Below are positions 54,896 through 64,000 of a DNA stretch of 64,000 nucleotides, one piece after another; within the stretch, counting starts at the first letter, position 1, and the number at the start of each line of letters is the position of its first letter. The DNA comes from Biscogniauxia marginata (lineage: Eukaryota; Ascomycota; Sordariomycetes; Xylariales; Xylariaceae): assembly GCA_022695795.1 (NCBI GenBank), contig MU404086.1, positions 124,001 to 188,000 of the forward strand. Reading direction: 5' to 3'. The notes beneath the pieces are model-generated. The model did no database searches. It worked only from the letters and a program-made list of their open reading frames with translations, and was not told where the DNA came from. The translations under genes and the position numbers were made by a program.

Positions 54896-55957
54896 TTAGG
54901 CCGCGCTGTTCTGTCGGCCACTTGCGCCAGGAATTCTTGTGCTTAGATCTCCAACAGGTATAGTGATGGGGAAGTCTACCGACGCCAGTAGGATGGCGAG
55001 CAAGTCCCACCACCCGGCCGCTGTGGCAACAAATGCGCAAGCACCAGCTCCCTAAATACTTAAATCAGTTGTAGGTTCCAGGATAACAGCAAGATACGAG
55101 CTTACCACCAGTAGCCGGTTCGCGAACGCCGCATTCCCAGCGTAATCACTAGCTAGAGCCCAGTATGCACCTGTGACAAAGCCGAAGGTCATTGTGAGAC
55201 TAATGAAAACGATAACGAAGACGACGTTTGTCCGCACCGAACAGATCAGGAAGACGAGGCAAAGGAGCAGCATAGAAAGGGTGAAGAAACCTGCGGGTTT
55301 GCCATTAGATAATGAAGACTGATAATGGTTATGTCTCTCACCAAAACTAGCATTGAAGCCTTGTGTCTCCAGCCCGGCGGTTGGCGAAGAGGCGTCCGCC
55401 GGTGCGTATGCGGCATAGGCGTTGAACTGGGGGAGCAAGGTGCAACCGAAGGATAGATAGAAGGCACCAAAGCCAACAAACACGACACATGGGAACGTGT
55501 TCCCCAGGAGGAATTCGAGCAGGCCGCCCAGCATCATAAGCACGCCGCCGAAGAATATGAAGGCCGGTCTACGAAGAGATGATACGGTTAGCAAGTTGAC
55601 CCTCTCTTCGTACGTTGTGATCCCCCAACTCACATGCTTGCAGCGCCATCACCACCAGCTCCACGCCATCCCATGAGATCACAGGCAAGGGGGCCAAGAG
55701 AGAGAACGAAGCCAAGAAGACCGCTATAGTATGAGACAAATCAGCAGTGAGCAATAAGAAGCTTGGAGCAAGTTGGCTGACATTGGGGTTGGGTTGCCAA
55801 AGGTCTTCCTCAGATCTCCCTTCACTTGGTTCTGGGGGGAGAGGTATAGCTTTTCGAAGAGCTCCGGAGGGATAGAGATGCTCTTTTGGAGGAACTCGTG
55901 ATTGCCATTGGTGTTGTCCACATGCTCAACGCCATTGATTTTCGGCGTTCCATCCAT
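54896..55957 (-). CDS. GPR1/FUN34/YaaH-family acetate or ammonium transporter-like protein
   Basis: Five minus-strand exons, 55957-55782, 55723-55634, 55568-55342, 55290-55106 and 55051-54896, give 277 aa with consistent phases. After a soluble N-terminus comes the diagnostic FGNPTPIGLLGFVLSLGPLA, formed across the first splice. CDLMGWRGAGGDGAA and PAFIFFGGVLMMLGGLLEFL, then NTFPCVVFVGFGAFYLSFG, follow, with three further hydrophobic helices (FFTLSMLLLCLVFLI; VIVFISLTMTFGFVTGAYWA; ACAFVATAAGWWDLLAILLA). Six helices and length agree with Ato/AcpA proteins, which move acetate or are linked to ammonium export at the plasma membrane. The first donor is a weak GTCAGC, yet no other site keeps the frame and the family sequence. 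CDLMGWRG differs slightly from the usual LMGWRG context but is intact. Confidence 0.85.
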
Positions 55958-56214
55958 AGTGTCTCCTTGGTCTGTATTTATCTTGATAATTTAAAGTTTT
56001 TCTTTTTTTTCGAATGGGTTGGAAGTGGTTTGTAAGCTTTTCTAAACGGACGCACTGTAGGGGGGTGCTATAGCTCTTATATCTATCAATATATATTCCG
56101 CACAGACGTACCATGTTGGATACGTTGGATACCTAGTAATACCCTTCCCCGTCCTTATAGAAATCCACACTAACAGAAAGGAGCTTATGCGGGGGAGAAG
56201 CGTCGCCAGCAAGT

Positions 56215-56591
56215 CTAAATCCAATAGTTCGTGATGTTCATGAAAACCCCGGACCCGCTGGTAGTCTGAGTCCAGGTAAACCTAGGGGATGGAGAGCGTA
56301 TCCGGCCCTCATCATTCGCTGTCCAGTCGAGCAAAACAGAGATCTTCTCCACCAGCGGCTTGTTAGGCGCGTTTTGTCCACTTCCCCACATGAAGCTAAA
56401 ATAGCACTTGCAGGACGGCACCAATCAGCCAAGTTCCTCTTACATACGAGAAAATTGGAGTAGGTCATCTTACCCGCTGGTCCGGCATTTGAATGCTTAC
56501 ATAGCTGTGGGAACTGCGTAGTCGTGTAGGGGCAGACTGATGTTGCGTTATTGAAAGAGGAGTCGATGTCTAAGGTCTGTGCTAGGCTCAA
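56215..56591 (-). CDS. possible 3' part of an unrecognised gene
   Basis: A minus frame open from 56591 to 56448 (FNNATSVCPYTTTQFPQLCK) can be joined by a 41-base GTATGT...AAG intron with a GCTGAT branch-like word. The second frame, 56406-56215, reads FSFMWGSGQNAPNKPLVEKI, SVLLDWTANDEG, FTWTQTTSGSGVFMNITNYW and stop. Composition looks coding (N-glycosylation-type NAT and NIT sites, several aromatic residues). No ATG-bearing 5' exon was found and the intron is unusually short, so this may be a relic. Family unknown. Confidence 0.28.
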
Positions 56592-57246
56592 GACAATATA
56601 ACCTAGACCTAGTCACAAATTATGTGCCCTTCTTATCTACATACCTACCTAAGTCTTGTGTCCTAAGTCCGGGCACTAGAACTGCTAGACTGATCGCCAA
56701 TACGGAACAGTGCTATGGATAACGTCGGTTTAACAAGCATCACGGACCCAACAGATATCTGAAATATTCGAAGCAAAAGGCGAGGAGTGGTTAGCTTCCT
56801 TTTGTCCGCCATGGGATTCCACCTCCTTCAAACCGTGCCACGCCAATCTTATGCAGGCATAGAGCTGCGAAACTAGTGTACGGACACTAAGGTAGTCATC
56901 TCCCCGACAGCCCGTCACATCCGTACCCAGAAACTATGTACTATATGAGACAGAGTATACTAACACAAACTTCAACTTCACTGCACAACATAACGTTTTC
57001 TTTTCGTACTAGAAATGAAAACAGTATATGGTTTCGACTCTATCTAGGCAACCTTGAACTGAATATATAATGCCATTTTATTTTATAGGGTTGTTATATG
57101 GTATGCAATGTGGTGACTCTCGTGATGCTCTTGATGCAGCGTTTCCAAAATTGAAATCTGACCTAAATAGGTGATCATCGTCTCTCGACGGGAGGAGGGT
57201 CATAGATGGATTGACATGGACGAATCATCCCTAACATTCTTTGGAC

Positions 57247-57354
57247 TAATCTAGGGGTCTGCGATTATCTAGGGGTTTGAGGTTATCTAGGGTTTTGAGG
57301 TTATCTAGGGGTTTGGGCTAATCTAGGGGTTTGGACTTAGTCTAGGGGTTTGAC
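57247..57354. repeat. 18-bp minisatellite, six units
   Basis: Six consecutive 18-base units begin at 57247, 57265, 57283, 57301, 57319 and 57337, with consensus TTATCTAGGGGTTTGAGG and one to six differences per unit. A degenerate seventh may follow (57355-57369). The unit contains a TAGGGGTTTG core reminiscent of telomere-like G-rich repeats but is not a known telomere sequence. Confidence 0.9.
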
Positions 57355-57756
57355 GTAACCCAGGGTTGAATTTCGCGCCGATGTTCTCCTTTGCGCTCAG
57401 AACGCTTCGTTGCATAGTATTCAGTAGATAAGTTAAATTAAATGAGTGCTGTAGTTCTTACATACGACCAGCATGTATTCAAGATGGAGATAAGTTTTCA
57501 GTATAGAAAAATATGGAAGAAAAAGGGGTCCAGACCCGTGATAGAAACTACGAACGGCTAGACCGACTACTAGAAGTTAATATGTTTTAACAAAATAATA
57601 AGATAGGGAGAAAAAGAGAGGGATAGTCCGTGGCTATTATCTAGCCCTATGTAAGGTAGGTGCGTTTGGATAGTAGCACCTACATGCAGTAACGTAAGGG
57701 TCTCGCCTCTGCCGTCAGTGACCGAGACCTTACACGTTATATAGTAAGAAAAGCCT

Positions 57757-57909
57757 TTAGTATTGAGGGCCACACTGGTCACAGAAGCAATGATTACAGG
57801 CCTTGCACTTGTTATACCAAAATTCCTGATGAACTTTCCATTTGTAGCAGAAGTGCGTAGCAGCATATACCAACCCTTTCTGTTTAGAAGTGTGCCGGGC
57901 CACGTTTGA
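57757..57909 (-). pseudogene. Cys-rich zinc-binding-like ORF relic
   Basis: Between an upstream TAA (57912-57910) and a stop at 57759-57757 the frame reads 50 codons including ATHFCYKWKVHQEFWYNKC and then KACNHCFCDQCGPQY. Cys spacing C-x2-C-x2-C-x-C-x2-C is far from random and looks like the end of a zinc-binding protein. No ATG and no matching 5' exon are present, so it is called a relic of an unknown gene. Confidence 0.4.
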
Positions 57910-60018
57910 TTATTATATTTTGCTGCCCGTTTGATATTTTAACGTTGGATATTCTGGATTATACTACTTAAAATGTCCTGTAAGCCTAGGACATGCTTAA
58001 ATCATAGGAAAGGCTTGCTAACGAACCCCTTGCCTATAACTTTACTACATTAAAAGTCAGTATACAAGCCATTCTGACTTGTATCTTCTTCTCACCCCTT
58101 GGTACTCTGGGGGTCAGCCTCTAGACCCACAAGCCTCGCTCCGCTGGAATTAAGGAGACATCATTTTTTACTCATGGCAACACTGTTAATCTGCTCTTGC
58201 CATCTTTTTTTTCTCGAAATTTACCTACCTTTACAGTTTATAAAGTACCAGGGAAACACCTTAGACCCCCTTTTCACTTGAGACGGGCTACCTCTAAACC
58301 ATCGCCTCTCTTTAGCCACGCTTCGCACTTTCAGCATCACATGATTGTGGCTTATCACTTTTGCAACTTAGATAATTCGAGGACGCGAAGAACCTTTAAC
58401 GGCTAGATAAAAGTTTAAATTAAACTTAACTTAAATGAAAGTTTTAATTAACTTTATTAATAGTAACCTTTTTTTAATAAAGTTGAAACGTAGTCTTGTT
58501 TATTCGAAATATAATGCTTAGGTATTTATATACGTCAATGATAATTATAACTAAGATAAGAGATGATGTAAAATGAAGAGTTATAAGTACAAGGTTAAAA
58601 ACAAATAAAGTGTTTATAAGACTCCTTCGAGAGTACTTATAGTTCTGGTTCCACGAGAAATAACGCTATTAATACCTTTACTATTACAAATACTGTCACA
58701 GCTATTATTAATGTTAAAGGTGGAATATATTGTAGGTCTACTGTTGTAGTACTAAGAACTAGATGGGTATCCCTACTTAAATCTTTCTATATCTAGATTA
58801 CGGTAAGTGGCTCGCTGTGGCTTTAATACTGAACAACCTAGAACTGAACGTTCCACTTTGTGCTATGTTGCTTGTGAGCGACTTATTCTGGGAGAAGTGA
58901 AGTTGGTTCATTTGCGCAATTCGCGTGGCTGTCGTCCTCCTACTCGCTCGGAGGTCTACTACCGACTTCTGTACCGCTACTGTAAATAGAAGATTGGCCA
59001 TTATGCCGGTTCACGGAGCCTACAAGTGCTTCTCGATCATTTGGGCGTGTACTATTTGACAGCTAGAGGATTATTGTTGCTATCATTCCTATGGAAATGG
59101 AGATGACAGAGAAGACAGTTGCCCATAACGAGAAGATATAGTTAGCTGAACCTAGGCAAGTGACTAAGTTAGCTGCAGAGTTGACAGACTTATGTATAGG
59201 TAACGGGAATATGTTGTAATGCAGTTTCGCGATATAACTCAGAGCCCAAGATCACAATCGACTCTCAACGGTATTGACGAACCGCCAAGACCACAATTGA
59301 AATGGATAAAGGATAGCCAATTAATAACCCTGCAGCCATCCCTTTTTGTCGCGAATTTGACGTCATTGTTCAGTATAGTGCATGGGTCGCTATAAGCAGT
59401 CAATACGTATATATCGATTTAGAATCGCGCATATAGGCTGATTCGTTTGATACTTACCTTATACAGGTAACTGATATCTAGTGGCTACAGGTTGGTTCTA
59501 ACTAGAGAAGAACTGAACTTTGCACAGGCCATCCAAAAATGAATAGCTATGTATACCTACCTCGAAGCTTCATGTAGGTAGGTACACAAGGTAGCGACGA
59601 AAAAAAGAACTTGAAGAGGTAGCCTTTCATTATTAGATCTTATGGTAAAAACGACATGGAGAGTCAGATATTTTAATATTTTAAACGTACCTAATCAGCG
59701 ACATTTTCTTCAGGCAGAGGTCTGTCATATATATGTTAAATAGCAGTACCTAATCTTTATACCTACCTACACACTACTATACCCTCATAGCAACTAGTAT
59801 AATTAATAATTGCGATTAATCTCAATTGGATATCTTGCACTAGCACTAGCTTCGTGCAACTACAATACGCCATTGGCCAGAGCCCCTCCCGCCTCCGGAG
59901 ATCAAGAGCTAGAGAAGGGTTTTCCTGCAGGAATTTTTTTTCTTGTGCCTTATCGGCTTATCGCTAGCTGCAATCCGCCGTGCGCTTGAAATTTATCTTG
60001 CAACTAAAAAGTCTCGAA

Positions 60019-60024
60019 TGACTC
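60019..60024 (+). promoter_or_regulatory. candidate CPC1/Gcn4 site before the arginine CPS gene
   Basis: TGACTC (followed by T) lies 143 bases before the ATG of the carbamoyl-phosphate synthase gene. It matches six of seven bases of TGASTCA, the site through which CPC1/Gcn4 induces amino-acid synthesis genes. A single copy could be chance. Confidence 0.35.
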
Positions 60025-60166
60025 TTCCATCTGTACACCTCGACAACCCCTCGAGTCCCCCCTTAAGGAGCTCAATTGAATTCAATTGGGACCCGGGCAC
60101 CTTTAATCTCGCCTTGCGAGACGTTGTTGTTTCAACATCTCCCAAGCCTCAAGCTCTCAGACCCTC

Positions 60167-63100
60167 ATGGCTCTCTCCTCCAAGCTAGCAGGCCGAGCAC
60201 CGGCTCTGCTGCGACAGGGTCGACATCTGCCCAGAGTCCTCCCCCGAAGGCAATTCACGGCCACCACGGTCCGGGCACCTACACGGCTGCTAGCTTCGAG
60301 CTCCAACTTTGCCTTGGCGCAAAGGAGGAACTTCTCTGCAACCACTGCCTGGGCTAGCGCCGGTGCCGCTGCCACCGCCCAGGAAGCTCCCAATCCAAAG
60401 GCATACCTGGAAAGCGGAGTCATAAAGCCCAGAGATGTCGTAAATGTCAAGAAGGTTCTAGTCATTGGGAGTGGCGGTTTGGCTATTGGACAAGCTGGAG
60501 AGTTTGACTACTCAGGTTGGTCTTCTACTTGCGACAACTTGGCCACGGCGGTCGAGCATGAGTCGCAATGCCATTGAGCTTCAACAAAGGCTAACATTTA
60601 TTGTCTCTCTAGGCTCCCAGGCTCTCAAGGCTCTCAAGGAGGCTGGCGTAGCTTCCGTCCTTATGAATCCCAACATTGCTACGATTCAAACCAACCATGT
60701 CCTAGCCGACGAGATATACTACCTCCCCGTCACCCCGGAATATGTGACCTATGTTATTGAGAGGGAACGGCCTGATGGCATCTTTTTGTCATTCGGCGGA
60801 CAGACTGCGCTGAACTTGGGTGTGCAGATGCAGCGCATGGGTATTTTCGAGAGATACGGTGTCAAGGTTCTTGGTACAAGCGTACATACTCTGGAGCTGA
60901 GTGAGGACAGAGATCTCTTCGCTAAGGCTCTGAACGAGATCGACATCCCAATTGCCAAGTCCATTGCTGTCGGGACAATAGATGAGGCCCTGGACGCAGC
61001 CTCTAAAGTGGGATATCCTATTATTGTCCGTGCCGCCTATGCTCTAGGTGGTCTTGGCTCCGGTTTCGCCAACAATGAGGAAGAGCTTCGCAACATGGCT
61101 GCTCGATCCTTGACCCTCTCGCCGCAGATCCTCGTCGAGAAGTCATTAAAAGGCTGGAAGGAGGTCGAGTACGAGGTTGTTCGTGATGCGAATAACAACT
61201 GTATTACCGTTTGCAATATGGAAAATTTCGACCCCTTAGGGACCCACACTGGCGACTCAATCGTCGTCGCCCCCAGTCAGACTCTAAGCGACGAAGAGTA
61301 TCACATGCTTCGTTCTGCTGCTATCAAGATAGTGCGTCACCTTGGAGTTGTGGGCGAGTGTAACGTCCAGTACGCGCTTCAGCCAGATGGTCTCGACTAC
61401 AGGGTTATTGAAGTCAATGCCCGTCTCTCCCGGTCGTCTGCTCTCGCCTCCAAGGCCACGGGATACCCTCTGGCCTACACGGCTGCGAAAATAGGTCTTG
61501 GGCACACCCTGCCCGAGCTACCGAACGCCGTTACGAAGACTACAACGGCTAATTTCGAGCCTTCGCTTGATTATATCGTTACCAAGATCCCTCGTTGGGA
61601 CCTATCTAAATTCCAGTATGTCAAACGCGACATTGGCAGTGCAATGAAGTCCGTCGGTGAAGTGATGGCTATCGGACGTACGTTTGAGGAGTCTTTCCAG
61701 AAGGCAATCCGCCAGGTCGATCCCAAGTTTGTTGGCTTCCAGGGTGATAAGTTCGATGACCTTGATTATGAACTTTCGCATCCTACCGATCGTCGGTGGT
61801 TAGCAGTCGGCCAAGCAATGCTCCACGAGGGCTACTCGGTCGAAAGAGTACACGAGCTTAGCAGGATTGACAAGTGGTTTTTGTACAAGCTCCAGAACAT
61901 TGTCAACTGTACGAAAGAGATGGAAGCCGTCGGCAGTTTAGAGGGTCTGAAAAAGGATCTTGTCCTGAGGGCGAAGAAGATGGGCTTCTCTGACAAACAG
62001 ATCGCAAACGCTGTGAAAAGTGATGAAGACTCTGTTCGGGCCCTCCGTTTGAGTATGGGAATTCGACCCTGGGTCAAGAAGATTGACACCCTGGCTGCTG
62101 AATTCCCTGCCGACACCAACTACCTGTATACCACATACAATGCTAGTTCACACGATGTCACATTCGAGGATAAGGGTACCGTAATCCTCGGCAGCGGTGT
62201 GTATAGGATCGGTAGCTCAGTTGAGTTTGACTGGTGTGCCGTCAGTGCTACCTTGGCCTTGAGGAACATGGGCCAGAAGACTGTCATGATCAACGTAAGT
62301 TGAACCTTCTCCTTTCTATATATCTGACTGGACGGATACCGCCCAGTCGAGTCCTGAATTAGACTCTTCCGGGAATAATTACTAATTAACCCACCCGGAT
62401 CTTTTGGACCACCCCCGGAATATTGTCTTTTCTGCTCTCCTAAAATGCTTGCTAACTTGTTCGTTTTTTGCTTGACAGTACAACCCAGAGACATACTCTA
62501 CAGATTTCGACACAGCTGATAAACTGTACTTTGAGGAGCTGAGCTATGAGCGAGTGATGGATATCTACGAGCTAGAGAATGCCTCAGGAGTCGTCGTTTC
62601 GGTCGGTGGCCAGCTACCGCAAAACATTGCTCTACGCCTGCAAGAAACCGGCAAGGCTAATGTTCTGGGTACTGATCCTAAGGACATCGACAAAGCTGAA
62701 GACCGACAGAAGTTCTCAGAGATCTTGGACAGCATTGGAGTAGACCAGCCCGCTTGGAAGGAACTCACGTCTGTCGCTGACGCCGAAAGGTTCGCAGAGG
62801 AAGTTGGGTACCCTGTCCTTGTCCGCCCTAGTTACGTTCTCTCGGGTGCTGCCATGACCGTCATCCGCAGCCAAGAAGATCTTAAGGATAAGCTTGAAGC
62901 TGCCAGCAATGTCTCTCCTGACCACCCGGTCGTCATTACTAAATTCATCGAAGGCGCCCAAGAGATCGACGTTGATGGCGTTGCTTCTCAAGGAAAGTTG
63001 GTTGTTCATGCTATTAGTGAACACGTTGAGCAAGCTGGTGTACACTCTGGAGATGCTACTTTGATCCTGCCTCCAGCAAACTTGGATGAGAACATCATGG

Positions 63101-64000
63101 CCCGCCTCAAGGAAATAGCCGAAAAGGTTGCTAAGGCTTGGAATATCACTGGTCCTTTCAACATGCAAATCATCAAGGCCGAGGATCCTAAAGGTGGAGA
63201 ACCCGCGTTAAAGGTCATCGAGTGCAACCTTCGTGCCTCCCGCTCATTTCCCTTTGTCAGCAAGGTCCTTGGTACCAACTTCATTGACGTCGCAACTAAG
63301 GCCCTCGTAGGCAAAGATGTTCCGGAACCTACTGATCTCATGGCTGTCAAGCGAGACTACCTTGCTACTAAGGTTCCTCAGTTCTCCTGGACTCGTCTTG
63401 CTGGTGCTGATCCATTCTTGGGTGTCGAGATGGCTAGCACAGGTGAAATGGCCTGCTTTGGGAAGGATCTTGTCGAGGCATACTGGACCTCTCTCCAATC
63501 AACCATGAACTTCCGCATGCCAGAGCCTGGTGAGGGTATACTCTTTGGTGGTGAGCTCTCCAAGCCTTGGCTCACTAAGGTCGCCGACTACCTTGCTCCT
63601 CTTGGTTATAAGTTCTACGCTGCCAATAATGCCGTTAAGGAATTCCTCGAGTCCACGACGAAGGACCATACCCATGTGGAGGTAATTGAATTCCCCAAGG
63701 AGGACAAGAGAGCACTCCGGGAGGTCTTCCAGAAGTATGATATCCGTGGAGTATTCAACTTAGCTTTAGCTCGTGGAAAGACGATTATGGATGTTGACTA
63801 TGTGATGCGACGGAATGCCGTCGACTTTGGTGTCCCGTTGTTCATGGAACCTCAGGTATGCATTAGCACCGCCCTGAATCCCCCTTGATGTAAACAAGCA
63901 GCTGCTGACAACATCTCCTAGACCGCTATACTCTTCGCCCAGTGCATGAGCGAGAAGCTGCCCAGGAAGGAGGGCATACCCTCCGAAGTCCGCCGGTGGT
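60167..64000 (+). CDS. arginine-specific carbamoyl-phosphate synthase, large (ammonia) subunit, mitochondrial, 3' end outside window
   Basis: Exons are 60167-60515, 60613-62294, 62479-63855 and 63922 to beyond 64000, with phases in agreement; 1162 residues are visible. Residues 1-80 are Arg/Ala/Ser-rich with no acids until late, a mitochondrial presequence. The synthetase follows: [20 protein letters not shown] across the first splice, [33 protein letters not shown] of ATP-grasp 1 and [20 protein letters not shown]. The second half repeats the pattern with [46 protein letters not shown] and [19 protein letters not shown]-terminal MGS-type allosteric domain ([18 protein letters not shown]) runs to the edge. 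There is no glutaminase domain; ammonia comes from the separate small subunit. It is the Cpa2/arg-3 type, not the URA2 fusion. Comparison with the family suggests only a few residues are missing. Confidence 0.95.

Larger units (their letters stand above)
55958..60166. other. 4.2 kb AT-rich, gene-poor region
   Basis: The stretch lies between the YaaH-type transporter and the carbamoyl-phosphate synthase gene. It contains a possible unrecognised gene end (56215-56591 minus), an 18-bp minisatellite (57247-57354), a Cys-rich ORF relic (57757-57909 minus), very AT-rich DNA at 58400-58760 with palindromic TTTAAATTAAA-type sequence, and TACCTACCTA/TAGGTAGGTA words at 59555-59590 and 59760. No intact gene is supported. 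Confidence 0.5.

Noticed and set aside
52529..60166. FAD oxidase, YaaH-type transporter and neighbouring relics as a metabolic gene cluster
   Set aside because: Only two intact genes, no backbone synthase, no regulator and no shared motif; proximity alone does not support a cluster.

Overview
The window looks like nuclear DNA of a filamentous ascomycete (Pezizomycotina, probably Sordariomycetes). Genes are spaced about one per 3 kb. Most carry short introns of about 50-100 bases with GTATGT/GTAAGT-type donors and CTAAC/CTGAC branch points. Highly expressed genes have pyrimidine-rich promoters, and intergenic DNA is littered with TACCTACCTA/TAGGTA-type simple sequence. There are no bacterial operons and no CRISPR arrays. 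I reconstructed gene models by hand by matching splice-site phase with family conservation.

Layout, left to right. 1-9.8 kb: a pseudouridine-degradation fusion gene (PsuG-like glycosidase plus PfkB kinase), UTP18, a small conserved fungal gene, then 3.8 kb of gene-poor DNA with two decayed coding fragments. 9.8-22.4 kb: a 1097-residue fungal protein of unknown function, mitochondrial HSP78 divergent from elongation factor 1-beta (EF-1beta), ADE17-type purine enzyme, and GINS subunit PSF1. Intron 2 of EF-1beta holds a recognisable U18/snR18-type C/D snoRNA. 22.4-34 kb: a large SulP-STAS-cNMP transporter, then EMP24 (p24beta) divergent from ARF1. 34-49 kb: glycine-cleavage T protein (GCV1), a luciferase-like-domain protein, a DUF3405 protein, a CUS2/Tat-SF1 splicing factor, SEC66 divergent from RCL1, and a DUF1746 membrane protein. 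49-60 kb is more accessory: a frameshifted SRPK-like kinase pseudogene, a covalent-FAD amine oxidase, a GPR1/FUN34/YaaH-type transporter, and 4.2 kb of AT-rich DNA with an 18-bp minisatellite and decayed ORFs. 60.2-64 kb: the mitochondrial arginine-specific carbamoyl-phosphate synthase large subunit, running off the right edge by a few codons.

Most genes are housekeeping: rRNA processing (UTP18, RCL1 and the U18 snoRNA), translation, purine/arginine/glycine metabolism, early secretory traffic (EMP24, ARF1, SEC66) and splicing. I do not see a gene cluster that is clearly a new biological system. The most informative observations are the intron-nested snoRNA, the ARF1/EMP24 head-to-head pair, the decayed kinase, the hidden coding relics in the two gene-poor stretches, and a 15-base match to an Illumina adapter at 52172-52186 that questions the assembly there.
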